Source: an uncultured Clostridia bacterium (lineage in GTDB: Bacteria; Bacillota; Clostridia; Oscillospirales; Ruminococcaceae). Taken from it: DNA of 64,000 nt. Shown here piece after piece: positions 7,906 to 16,245 of the stretch. Both the position numbers and the translations under genes were made by a program. Below the pieces are notes generated by a model. It was given only the letters and a program-made list of their open reading frames with translations, was not told the DNA's origin and made no database searches. How positions within the stretch are numbered: position 1 is the first letter of the stretch; every line of letters begins with the position of its first letter. The stretch covers positions 1 through 64,000 of the forward strand of contig CANQVE010000002.1 in NCBI GenBank assembly GCA_947627205.1, in the 5' to 3' direction.

Positions 7906-9594
7906 ATGGCACACTATTACACAAATGAACGCAATCACCAAATACTTATAGCTTTGTTAAAAGCGCATAATATTAAGTATGTTGTAGCTTCACCAGGAGT
8001 AGCTAATTCTGTATTCGTTGGTAGTATACAGAATGACTCCTATTTTAATATTTTTTCTTCGGTAGACGAACGTTCTGCTGCTTATATTGCTTGCGGTATC
8101 GCACATGAAACTAATGAACCGGTTGTTCTTAGCTGTACCGGTGCTACGGCAGCTCGTAATTTTATGCCCGGTGCAACAGAAGCATACTATAGTAAACTGC
8201 CGATTCTTTTAGTAACATCATCGCAGGATAGTAACAGAATAGGTCATTTATTTACACAAGTGACCGATCGATCTTCTCCGCCAAATGACGTTTGTAAGCT
8301 TAGCATTACAATGCCTAATGTTTACACAAAGGATGATGAATGGGAATGCGAAGTTAATTGTAATAAAGCGTTGTTGGAATTAAAATGCCATGGCGGTGGT
8401 CCAGTCCATTTGAATTTAATAACAACATATAGCTATAATCAAGAAACAGCACTTACCTGCCAAGAACTCCCTCCAACCAGAGTGATTAGAAGAATTACGT
8501 TGGAAGATACATTTCCTAAGATTTCAAGCGCAAAAACAGCTGTATTTATAGGTTCTCATCAGCCGTTTGATTACTCTCAGACAAAGGCGATTGAGGGATT
8601 TTGTGAAGCGAATAACGGTGTAGTACTTTGCGATCACACAAGTAACTACCATGGAAAATATAAGATCCCTTTTGCACTTGCTATTAATCAGGCGTCATTA
8701 AATCAAGCTAATATTCCTGCCTATAACGTGGATGTTTTAGTTCACATTGGTGAAATATCGGCTGAAGAAGGCGCGATGAGGATGATCCATAGCAGGGAAA
8801 CATGGAGAGTTTCCTTGGACGGTGAAATCAGGGACACTTTCCGAAACTTATCTTATGTTTTCGAGATGCCTGAAAAATCTTTCTTTGAGGCGTATGAAAA
8901 CAAGGATTTGTATTCCCTTTCCTATTATGAAGAATGTAAGACTGTATATGATGATCTCATGTCGCAACAATCAGGTCAACTTGATCGAATGCCTTTTTCT
9001 AACGTTTGGGTAGGTAGTCAAATAGCTAGGCATATACCGAAAGGCTCAACTGTGGTTTTAAGCATTTTAAACACTATCCGAACATGGAATTATTCTGAAT
9101 TTCAGGATGATGTTAAGGTTTTTTGTCCGGTTGGCGGTTTCGGTATAGATGGTGCAACATCAATGATGTTGGGTACGTCCCTGGCAAATCCTGAACATCT
9201 TTGTTATTGTGTGACCGGCGATTTAGCTTTTTTCTATGATTTAAATGCCTTAGGCAACAGGCATATTGGTAAGAATATCAGAATTCTTTTGATTAACAAT
9301 GGTGTAGGTGTTGAGTTTAAAAAAAGTTACTCTATGGCTTATCGGCTGCTTGACGAAGATGTGGATCCTTATGTGGCAGCTGCAGGCCATTTTGGGAAAA
9401 AGTCTCCTTGTTTGGTTAAGCACTTTGCAGAGGATTTAGGCTTTGAATATCTCGCTGCTTCGGATAAATATTCGTTTGTAGAAGTGAAAGACAGATTTCT
9501 TTCAACAGACTCTGATAAGCCGATACTGTTGGAAGTATTTGTGAACGACTCAGACGAGAGGACTGCTCTGAATATAATTCATAACAGAGAATAA
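7906..9594 (+). CDS. MenD-family thiamine pyrophosphate enzyme in a polysaccharide locus
   Basis: A 562-residue TPP enzyme of full MenD length. SVDERSAAYIACGIA places the catalytic-type glutamate at residue 55, and CTGATAARNFMPG follows as in MenD. The TPP/magnesium motif is GDLAFFYDLNALGN from residue 438, ending in INNG about 27 residues later. In menaquinone synthesis MenD decarboxylates 2-oxoglutarate and adds the product to isochorismate. No other men gene is present, and the neighbours are surface-glycan genes. I infer a keto-acid decarboxylase or carboligase making part of the module's substituent. The substrate is unknown; phosphonopyruvate decarboxylase is possible but no PEP mutase is seen. 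AAAGGAG precedes the ATG. Confidence 0.8.
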   Translation: MAHYYTNERNHQILIALLKAHNIKYVVASPGVANSVFVGSIQNDSYFNIFSSVDERSAAYIACGIAHETNEPVVLSCTGATAARNFMPGATEAYYSKLPILLVTSSQDSNRIGHLFTQVTDRSSPPNDVCKLSITMPNVYTKDDEWECEVNCNKALLELKCHGGGPVHLNLITTYSYNQETALTCQELPPTRVIRRITLEDTFPKISSAKTAVFIGSHQPFDYSQTKAIEGFCEANNGVVLCDHTSNYHGKYKIPFALAINQASLNQANIPAYNVDVLVHIGEISAEEGAMRMIHSRETWRVSLDGEIRDTFRNLSYVFEMPEKSFFEAYENKDLYSLSYYEECKTVYDDLMSQQSGQLDRMPFSNVWVGSQIARHIPKGSTVVLSILNTIRTWNYSEFQDDVKVFCPVGGFGIDGATSMMLGTSLANPEHLCYCVTGDLAFFYDLNALGNRHIGKNIRILLINNGVGVEFKKSYSMAYRLLDEDVDPYVAAAGHFGKKSPCLVKHFAEDLGFEYLAASDKYSFVEVKDRFLSTDSDKPILLEVFVNDSDERTALNIIHNRE

Positions 9595-9682
9595 TGCAGG
9601 AAGCATATGCATTATTGTCGTTTTCTGTTTAGTCGGCGACAGAAAATAGTTGTAATGTTTATAAAAGAGAGGTTGTAATGAA

Positions 9683-10798
9683 ATGAAAAATTTTGGAATT
9701 GTCAGTTATAACATTTACTGTAACTTTACAAACTATGGTTCAGCCTTGCAGTCATGGGCGCTTTATAATGTCATAAAGCGGTTAGGGCAAGGGTTGTATG
9801 AACCTGTTTTAGTTGATTATTGTCCGGATATTCTTTTAGACGCTGATCCTCTTAATCCGTTCAAAAAGATGTGGGACAAAGACGAAGAATCAATAAAAAT
9901 GTGCGAACTTTCAATGCCGGCTATAAGAGAAAATTATTATAAATTCGATCGGTTTTATAATGAGCGGTTTGTACGAACAAAGGGAAAATATACATCAAAG
10001 AACTTTGTAGAAATCTCCGAGAAAGAAAACATCGAAAAATTTGTTTGCGGAAGTGATACGATCTTTTGCTTAGACGAGTTTGGCTTTGATAATGGCTATT
10101 ATGCAAATTATCCGAATATGCGTGGAAATTCTGTTGCGTATGCAGCCAGCTTCGGAGATTCACATTTCACCAAAGAATCTTATCAGATCCTGAATGAAAG
10201 ACTTGCCAATTTTAAGGCTTTGGGACTTCGTGAGCATCAGATGCTACCTTATGTAACAGCGCACACATCTGTTCCGGTTCAAAAGGTTCTTGACCCTACA
10301 TTGCTTCTAAACGCATCTGATTACGACAGTATAACAGAAAAGCGAATTGAACAAGAGAAATATCTTCTTTTATATGCCCGGAGATATAACCCTACTATGA
10401 CAGCGTTTGCTGAGAAAATTGCAAAAGAGAACGGCTGGAAGATCATTGATATCAGTCTACGCGCAACGAATGCAGAACGTGGTCATCGGATGTTTTATGA
10501 GGCTGGTGTCGAGGAATTCCTCTCGCTTGTAAAGCATTCAGAGTTTGTGGTAACAAATTCATTCCACGGAATGATATTCAGCGTGCAGTTCCGCAGACCA
10601 TTTGTCATTTTTTCGCGAGAGCAGTGCAATACTAAGATCGAAGAACTACTCACTTTGTTTGGTCTTTCTGACAGAATGTTTATTGATGGAACGGAGTCAT
10701 TCTGTTTGGAAATAGATTATGATAGAGTACATGAAAATATAGCTGACGAAAGAACAAAGTCTATTCAGTTCTTAAAAACGGAATTGGAATTACTTTAA
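9683..10798 (+). CDS. polysaccharide pyruvyltransferase family protein
   Basis: A 371-residue protein of the CsaB/WcaK/AmsJ family, which puts pyruvyl ketals from PEP on sugars. The start has the family's N-F-G-S-A-L-Q-like pattern (NYGSALQSWALYNVIKRLG, residues 13-31). FVCGSDTIF sits near residue 119 and EFVVTNSFHGMIFSVQFRRPF near residue 288, with the SFHG histidine conserved in the family. Some members act as glycosyltransferase-like enzymes without pyruvyl transfer, so the reaction is uncertain. The stop codon coincides with the beginning of a relic of another gene, so the 3' end marks a recombination joint. Confidence 0.83.
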   Translation: MKNFGIVSYNIYCNFTNYGSALQSWALYNVIKRLGQGLYEPVLVDYCPDILLDADPLNPFKKMWDKDEESIKMCELSMPAIRENYYKFDRFYNERFVRTKGKYTSKNFVEISEKENIEKFVCGSDTIFCLDEFGFDNGYYANYPNMRGNSVAYAASFGDSHFTKESYQILNERLANFKALGLREHQMLPYVTAHTSVPVQKVLDPTLLLNASDYDSITEKRIEQEKYLLLYARRYNPTMTAFAEKIAKENGWKIIDISLRATNAERGHRMFYEAGVEEFLSLVKHSEFVVTNSFHGMIFSVQFRRPFVIFSREQCNTKIEELLTLFGLSDRMFIDGTESFCLEIDYDRVHENIADERTKSIQFLKTELELL

Positions 10799-10853
10799 AT
10801 TCGTTTGCCATCATGAAAAGTCTAATATTGATTATTTCAATCGAATGATATAA
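10797..10853 (+). pseudogene. 3' relic of an aldo-keto reductase gene
   Basis: These 57 bases read KFVCHHEKSNIDYFNRMI followed by a stop. The intact aldo-keto reductase ending at 15938 finishes KIVCLHEDSDIDWFNRMI; by my count the DNA agrees at about 47 of 57 positions. The relic starts at the stop codon of the pyruvyltransferase gene and ends just before the class V aminotransferase. It is therefore the tail of a second, lost copy of that reductase gene. It also carries the AAGGAAG ribosome binding site of the aminotransferase directly behind it. Confidence 0.85.
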
Positions 10854-10866
10854 AGGAAGTGTGAAG

Positions 10867-11937
10867 ATGCTTAACTTTACAGTCGGCCCTGTTATGTGCA
10901 GCGACGAAGTCCGCGCAATAGGCGCGCAGCAGGTGCCGTATTTCAGGACGCCGGAGTTTTCAAGTGTTATGCTTGAAAACGAGCGTTTGATGCTTGAATT
11001 TCTTAGCGCCCCTCTGGGCAGCAGATGCGTCTTTCTTACATCATCGGGAACAGGTGCAATGGAATCCTGCGTCATGAATATTTTAAATGACAGCGACAAG
11101 GTAATTGTCATAAACGGCGGCAGCTTTGGTCAACGCTTTGTTGATTTGTGCCGCCTGCATGAAAGAGATTTTACAGAAATCAAGTTGGAATTCGGTAAAC
11201 AGCTTCGTCGGGAGCAGCTCTATGAATACTCCGAAAAAGGCTATACCGCATTGCTTGTGAATATGCATGAAACTTCCTCGGGCGTTTTATATGATATGCC
11301 GATGATTTCCGGCTTCTGCCGAGAAAACGGAATTATGCTTATCATTGACGCTATCAGCGCGTTTCTGGCAGATGAGTTGAATATGTCGGAACTTGGTGCA
11401 GCCGCAGTTGTGACAGGTTCACAAAAAGCTCTTGCTGTTCAGCCGGGAGTATCAATTGTGGCTCTGTCACCCGAAGCGCTCAGAAGAGTAGAAACTAATA
11501 AAGAAAAATGTATGTATCTTAGCCTTAAGGAAGCATTGAAAAACGGCGAACGCGGACAAACCCCGTTTACTCCGGCAGTTTCAACGCTTTTACAGATAAA
11601 TGCCCGACTCCGCGCAATACAATTCGGGGGGGGTACTTCGGAAAGGGAACATATTGCAGGCATAGCTGATGATTTCAGAAGCAAAATAAAGGATTTGCCG
11701 CTTGAAATCGTTTCAGAATCTATGTCAAACGCAGTTACAGCTCTTCACCCACTTAATAAAGGCGCTAAAGAAATAGTAAAAATCCTTAAAGATGAATATA
11801 ATATCTGGGTCTGCCCAAACGGTGGGGAGATGGCGGATAAGGTGTTCAGAGTGGGGCATATCGGGTACATAACCAAAGACGACAATCAGGCGCTGATTGA
11901 CGCGCTTCACGATATGCAAAAGAAAGGCTTGCTATAA
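10867..11937 (+). CDS. class V PLP-dependent aminotransferase (PhnW/serine-pyruvate aminotransferase-like)
   Basis: A 356-residue fold-type I aminotransferase. It has MLNFTVGPVM at the N-terminus, SSGTGAMES at residues 59-67 for the PLP phosphate, D161 in LLIIDAISAF facing the pyridine nitrogen, and K187 in GSQKAL as Schiff-base lysine. It most resembles 2-aminoethylphosphonate:pyruvate and serine:pyruvate/glyoxylate aminotransferases. Without PEP mutase nearby a phosphonate substrate is only one possibility. I choose the ATG seven bases after AAGGAAG over a GTG six bases upstream. The gene is visibly richer in GC than the AT-rich genes around it, and a decayed copy of its first 45 codons lies after 15938. 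Confidence 0.84.
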   Translation: MLNFTVGPVMCSDEVRAIGAQQVPYFRTPEFSSVMLENERLMLEFLSAPLGSRCVFLTSSGTGAMESCVMNILNDSDKVIVINGGSFGQRFVDLCRLHERDFTEIKLEFGKQLRREQLYEYSEKGYTALLVNMHETSSGVLYDMPMISGFCRENGIMLIIDAISAFLADELNMSELGAAAVVTGSQKALAVQPGVSIVALSPEALRRVETNKEKCMYLSLKEALKNGERGQTPFTPAVSTLLQINARLRAIQFGGGTSEREHIAGIADDFRSKIKDLPLEIVSESMSNAVTALHPLNKGAKEIVKILKDEYNIWVCPNGGEMADKVFRVGHIGYITKDDNQALIDALHDMQKKGLL

Positions 11938-11980
11938 AGATAGATTCTCCGATTCATGCGCGGCATGAAAGGAGAAAATT

Positions 11981-13039
11981 GTGTACTATCTCAATTGCAA
12001 TGTAAAAAATCTATACCGCATTTTTGACCAGAATGAACGCAAGGATTATCTCAGACTTGACTTAAATGAAAATCCCGGAGGTTTGCCGGAAGAGTTTGTT
12101 AAAGAGGTTTTGCAGAATGTCACTCCGCAGCTTGTCGCGCAATATCCCGAAACTCTGCATTTCACAGAAGTCCTGGCGAAACATCTGGGCACTGACATTT
12201 CACATCTCTGTCTTGTCAATGGTTCATCTGAGGGAATAAGATACATAATTCAAGCGTTTACTTCTGAAGGCGGCAGGATAGTCGGCGTTGTTCCATCGTA
12301 TTTCATGTTTCAGGTTTATTCAGAAATGTACGGCAGGAACTTTGTTAAAGTACCGTACAATAACGACCTGACGATGGACGTTGACAATATTATAAACGTC
12401 CTCACTGACGATACGCAATTGCTGATACTTTTAAATCCAAACAATCCGATGGGAAATATCTATACGGACAATGAATTTGAAAAAATTCTTTCTGCTGCAA
12501 AACAAAAACAGATAACCGTTTTAGTTGACGAAGCGTATCATTATTTCTACCCCGAAACGTTTATGAAATACGCACTGACTCAGGAGCATATATTCGTCAC
12601 AAGAACTTTTTCAAAACTGTTTTCAATGGCGGGATGTCGCCTTGGTTATGTAGCAGGCTGGCCTGATGGTGTGAAAATGGTGCAGAAGCTCTGCACTCCG
12701 CACAATACAAATGCTTTTGCAATGCTGTTTGCCGAGAAGATTTTGGAAAAGCCCGGAGTGCTTGATGAGCTTATTTGCAAATTTAACGAGGGACGCGAAT
12801 ATCTCATAAATGAGCTGGACAAGCTCGGTTATCCACATAAAGGCGAGGCAGGAAATTTCCTCTTTATAAAGCCTAAAACCAACGCTCAGAAGATAGTTGA
12901 GCGCATGAAAGCTGAAAAGAAAATTTTAATTAAAACATATCCTGATGTCGGCAAATTAGGTGACTGTTTAAGAGTCACAATTGGTGAAAGAAAATATATG
13001 GAAGCTTTTATTTTATCATTGACAGAGCTTGATAAATAG
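11981..13039 (+). CDS. class I/II PLP enzyme, HisC/CobD-like
   Basis: A 352-residue fold-type I PLP enzyme with LDLNENPGG near residue 27, NPNNPMGN at 152-159, DEAYHYF at 183 and TRTFSKLFSMAG with the PLP lysine at K212. This set is shared by histidinol-phosphate aminotransferase and threonine-phosphate decarboxylase. No his or cob genes are near. Related enzymes in Campylobacter capsule loci decarboxylate serine phosphate or aminate dihydroxyacetone phosphate to give ethanolamine phosphate or serinol phosphate. Either product would suit the cytidylyltransferase encoded next. GTG start with AAAGGAG seven bases upstream. Composition resembles the class V gene before it. Confidence 0.82.
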   Translation: MYYLNCNVKNLYRIFDQNERKDYLRLDLNENPGGLPEEFVKEVLQNVTPQLVAQYPETLHFTEVLAKHLGTDISHLCLVNGSSEGIRYIIQAFTSEGGRIVGVVPSYFMFQVYSEMYGRNFVKVPYNNDLTMDVDNIINVLTDDTQLLILLNPNNPMGNIYTDNEFEKILSAAKQKQITVLVDEAYHYFYPETFMKYALTQEHIFVTRTFSKLFSMAGCRLGYVAGWPDGVKMVQKLCTPHNTNAFAMLFAEKILEKPGVLDELICKFNEGREYLINELDKLGYPHKGEAGNFLFIKPKTNAQKIVERMKAEKKILIKTYPDVGKLGDCLRVTIGERKYMEAFILSLTELDK

Positions 13040-13049
13040 AGGTGATAAT

Positions 13050-14390
13050 GTGATTAAGGTAATTACCTATGGTACATATGACATGCTCCACTACGGTCAT
13101 ATCCGCCTGTTGGAGCGAGCCAAAGCCCTCGGTGACTATCTGATTGTTGGTATTACATCTGATGACTATGATAAGACAAGAGGGAAAATCAATAACCAAC
13201 AATCCTTAATTGAACGCATAGCGTCTGTAAAAGCAACAGGTCTTGCTGATGAGATAATTGTTGAGGAATATGAAGGACAAAAAATAGACGATATACGCCG
13301 ATATAATATTGATATTTTTACGGTAGGATCAGATTGGGAAGGACACTTTGACTATTTGAATGAATATTGCAAAGTTGTTTATCTTCCGCGTACCCAAGGC
13401 ATATCAAGTTCAGATGTAAGAGCTGAAAAGCGGAAGCTACGTATTGGACTTGTTGGTTCTGCAGCTTTTCGGACAAAATTTATCAATGAAACAAAATATG
13501 TTAATGGAGTAGAGGTAGTGGGTGTATACGCATCTCATACGGGAGATGAACCCGAGGTTCAAAATCTATTCTATACAAACAGCTATGATGAATTATTAGA
13601 AAAGGTCGATGCTGTCTATGTGATTTCCAAGCCGGAAAACCATTATATGCATACGAAATTGGCTTTGGAAGCAGGAAAACATGTGCTTTGCGAATCTCCA
13701 ATGGCTTATTCAAAGACGCAATGCAAAGAACTTTATGTATTAGCAGAAGAAAATAATTTGATTCTTATGGACGCTATAAAGACTGCATACGCGACTGCAT
13801 ATGAGCGGCTTATATTTATGGTCAAGGGCGGAAAAATAGGGAAAGTTGTTTCAATTGACGTGGTCTGCACAAGTCTTCGTGACGGTATTGCTGTTGATGG
13901 AGTTGATCTTTCTCAAAAATGGAACAGTATGTGCGGTTGGGGTCCGGTTGCGTTATTGCCAGTTTTTCAAATATTTGGGGTGGATTATAAAGACAGAGTT
14001 TTCTATACAAGATTTCAATATAAACGCGAGAATATTGACGCTTTTACAAAGATAGATTTTGTCTATCCGGCGGGAGTTGCCTCGGTTAAGGTCGCTAAAG
14101 GTGCCAAAGCTGAGGGCGAATTAGTTATAGCAGGAAGTGAAGGTTATATTTATGTGCCGGCACCTTGGTGGAAGACGGATTACTTTGAAGTAAGGTATGA
14201 GAATCCGGCAGATAATAAACGATTCTTCTACCAGTTAGATGGTGAGGGAATCAGATATGAGATTGTTGCATTTGCAAAGGCGATAGAGTCAGGGAGAAAT
14301 ATGAGTAATGTATCTGAAAATATTTCCGAGGCAATAGCTCAGATTATTGATGACTTTAACAATAGAATTAATCTGATAGAATTTCAGTAA
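13050..14390 (+). CDS. TagD-type cytidylyltransferase fused to Gfo/Idh/MocA-type oxidoreductase
   Basis: A 446-residue two-domain protein. Residues 1-125 are a nucleotidyltransferase like glycerol-3-phosphate cytidylyltransferase, with GTYDMLHYGH (HxGH at 14-17) and RTQGISSS at 114-121. From residue 130, RIGLVGSAAF starts a Gfo/Idh/MocA Rossmann domain that continues to the end. The usual EKP motif, whose lysine acts in catalysis, reads ESP in HVLCESPMAYS. The pairing suggests one protein both activates a phospho-alcohol with CTP and oxidises or reduces it, or binds it as a scaffold. GTG start chosen because AGAGGTG precedes it; it lies eleven bases after the previous stop. Confidence 0.85.
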   Translation: MIKVITYGTYDMLHYGHIRLLERAKALGDYLIVGITSDDYDKTRGKINNQQSLIERIASVKATGLADEIIVEEYEGQKIDDIRRYNIDIFTVGSDWEGHFDYLNEYCKVVYLPRTQGISSSDVRAEKRKLRIGLVGSAAFRTKFINETKYVNGVEVVGVYASHTGDEPEVQNLFYTNSYDELLEKVDAVYVISKPENHYMHTKLALEAGKHVLCESPMAYSKTQCKELYVLAEENNLILMDAIKTAYATAYERLIFMVKGGKIGKVVSIDVVCTSLRDGIAVDGVDLSQKWNSMCGWGPVALLPVFQIFGVDYKDRVFYTRFQYKRENIDAFTKIDFVYPAGVASVKVAKGAKAEGELVIAGSEGYIYVPAPWWKTDYFEVRYENPADNKRFFYQLDGEGIRYEIVAFAKAIESGRNMSNVSENISEAIAQIIDDFNNRINLIEFQ

Positions 14391-14444
14391 GTCCAGTGAC
14401 GATTATTATGTGCTCGAACTGATTATGGAAGGAAAGATATTATT

Positions 14445-15938
14445 ATGGAATATGTACATTGGGCCGGCAGAGAAGACTGCCCTTCTGTATCTCGGTTGGG
14501 ATTTGGAACTACCCGATTTTTTCAATCGGATTTAAATACAGCTGAGGGATTTGAGAAATGTGTTGATTTGGTTACTTATGCGATCAGTAAGGGAATCAAT
14601 TATTTTGATGTAGCTCCGACGTATTCCAACGGATTGGCAGAGAAGATACTTGGTGAAGCATTCTCCCATGTAAGAACTCCTGTATATGTTGCTGCAAAGA
14701 CAGGCTTATCAATTGACAAAACTTCTGATGATGTATTACGTCGCATAGATTCAAGCCTAAGACTATTAAGTAGAGATAAAATTGATTTTTATCATATATG
14801 GTCGGTTATGGACTGGACACAATATTTGACAATTTGTGAGCGTGGGGGGGTATTGGATGGTGTAATGAAGGCTAAAGATCAGAAACTTATTGATCATATT
14901 TGTATCAGTCTACATTGTGACACGGATACTGTGCTCCGTATCCTTGAAGAAGATATTTTTGAGGGAATAACGATTTCGTTAAATGCACTTAATTTCCGAA
15001 AATGGCTGCAAGTTCTAGAAAAAGCAAGAGAAAAACATATTGCAGTAGTTACAATGAATTCCTTAGCGGGAGGAATGATCCCTCAATACAAGCATTTGTT
15101 TGAAAATCTTGACAGAAGTAATGATTCAGTACCACAAAAAGCCCTGAGATTTGTGTCGCAGTTGCCCGGAATACATGTTGCACTTTCCGGTATGCCTACA
15201 CGTGAGATTATACATGAGAATTGCACCGTAATGGATAGTATTCATGATGTAAAGTCAGATTTAAATTTTGAACTTCCTGTTAAAGAAAGGATGTGTTCAG
15301 GTTGCGGTTACTGCTCGCCTTGTACTGTAGGAATTCCTATTTCTGCATGTATGCAATCATATAATCATAAGGTTCTTGTTGAGTCCGGTGATAAAATTAT
15401 TAGTGAGCAAACTGTCGCAAATGATATATTTACAAGAATTCGAGCAAATGGCGTAATATTTCCTGAGTTAAGTCAATGTATAAGCTGCCGTATATGTGAA
15501 AAAAGATGCACGCAAAAGATAAATATATCGGAAAGAATGAAATGGCTATTGTTAACAAGCAAAAAATACGGTTATGATAACGAAACAATGTTAAACCGTC
15601 TGCATAATGTTGAAGAAAAATGTCGTGATAGCCAAAGAATAGCCATATGGCCAGCGGCAGACTATGCTTCCAGAGTGCTTGATTATTGGAAAAACCCTGA
15701 ATTTGAACGTCGATGTGTGTTTATAAATTCATCTCCGGCTATGTGGGGAAAGAAATTCAGAGATAAGACGATTGAAAAGCCTGATACTATAATAAAAAAA
15801 GGCATTGATACAATTGTAATTATGCATCATAGATTGCAATGCTCAATTTATGATGAAGTGAGTAAGACATATAAAAATTGTAAAATCGTTTGTCTGCACG
15901 AAGATTCTGATATTGATTGGTTCAATCGAATGATATAA
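14445..15938 (+). CDS. aldo-keto reductase with two cysteine clusters and an extra C-terminal domain
   Basis: A 497-residue protein. Residues 1-270 form an aldo-keto reductase barrel with the catalytic tetrad D55, Y60 (YFDVAPTY), K85 and H117. Two cysteine groups follow: C284, C287, C290, C293 and C345, C348, C351, C355, the second of the CxxCxxCxxxC ferredoxin type. Iron-sulfur clusters and electron transfer to or from the barrel are therefore likely. Residues 395-497 (IAIWPAADYASRVLDYW and on) look like a small Rossmann-like sugar-nucleotide domain seen at the end of some capsule enzymes. The substrate is unknown. Its 3' end is duplicated as a relic at 10797. Confidence 0.82.
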   Translation: MEYVHWAGREDCPSVSRLGFGTTRFFQSDLNTAEGFEKCVDLVTYAISKGINYFDVAPTYSNGLAEKILGEAFSHVRTPVYVAAKTGLSIDKTSDDVLRRIDSSLRLLSRDKIDFYHIWSVMDWTQYLTICERGGVLDGVMKAKDQKLIDHICISLHCDTDTVLRILEEDIFEGITISLNALNFRKWLQVLEKAREKHIAVVTMNSLAGGMIPQYKHLFENLDRSNDSVPQKALRFVSQLPGIHVALSGMPTREIIHENCTVMDSIHDVKSDLNFELPVKERMCSGCGYCSPCTVGIPISACMQSYNHKVLVESGDKIISEQTVANDIFTRIRANGVIFPELSQCISCRICEKRCTQKINISERMKWLLLTSKKYGYDNETMLNRLHNVEEKCRDSQRIAIWPAADYASRVLDYWKNPEFERRCVFINSSPAMWGKKFRDKTIEKPDTIIKKGIDTIVIMHHRLQCSIYDEVSKTYKNCKIVCLHEDSDIDWFNRMI

Positions 15939-15950
15939 AAAGGTTTAAAG

Positions 15951-16083
15951 ATTCTTAACTTTACAGTAAGTATAAATAATGCACAGTGGTGAAATTCGTA
16001 CTATTGGTGTGGAACAGGTTCCCTATTTTGGGATACTGTAATTCTCTGCTGTCATGTCAGAAAATGAAATGTTCATGGAGTAA
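15951..16083 (+). pseudogene. 5' relic of a class V aminotransferase gene
   Basis: The sequence after the reductase stop aligns with the head of the intact aminotransferase at 10867. Its start codon is now ATT, ILNFTV matches MLNFTV, then after frame changes EIRTIGVEQVPYF matches EVRAIGAQQVPYF. A stop falls where TPE should be, and FSAVMSENEMFME continues the match. At least one frameshift and two stops make it dead. The relic is A+T-rich, unlike the intact copy, so it descends from a different allele rather than from a recent duplication. Confidence 0.85.
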
Positions 16084-16109
16084 TAAACTGCTTCACAATT
16101 TTCGATTAA

Positions 16110-16211
16110 TTGTTAATATTTGATGGCGGCAGGCTTGGAGAGTACAAGTATTACGATATGGATCAGGTTATTGCAGCGGCTCTCGAATTATCCTCAAAAA
16201 TATTGAAATAG
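16110..16211 (+). pseudogene. glf: 3' relic of UDP-galactopyranose mutase gene
   Basis: An open stretch ending in TAG reads LLIFDGGRLGEYKYYDMDQV and continues IAAALELSSKILK. The GRLGEY-YxYxDMD pattern is the invariant C-terminal FAD/UDP-binding part of UDP-galactopyranose mutase. Only 33 codons survive. The locus therefore once made UDP-galactofuranose, and the gene was cut away during rearrangement of the 3' end of the polysaccharide locus. A ribosome binding site for the next gene lies 3' of it. Confidence 0.75.
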
Positions 16212-16245
16212 TTCGCAAACATAACTTCAGAAAGAAGGTGATCCC

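Noticed and set aside
7906..9594. Annotation as menaquinone enzyme MenD
   Set aside because: The family match is good but no isochorismate or other men gene is present and the context is polysaccharide synthesis, so I call it MenD-family only.
10867..11937. 2-aminoethylphosphonate pathway based on the PhnW-like aminotransferase and TPP enzyme
   Set aside because: No PEP mutase is visible and the TPP enzyme resembles MenD more than phosphonopyruvate decarboxylase.
13029..13049. TTG start for the cytidylyltransferase fusion overlapping the previous gene
   Set aside because: The GTG at 13050 has AGAGGTG at the right distance and begins directly with the conserved IKVITYGTYD strand.
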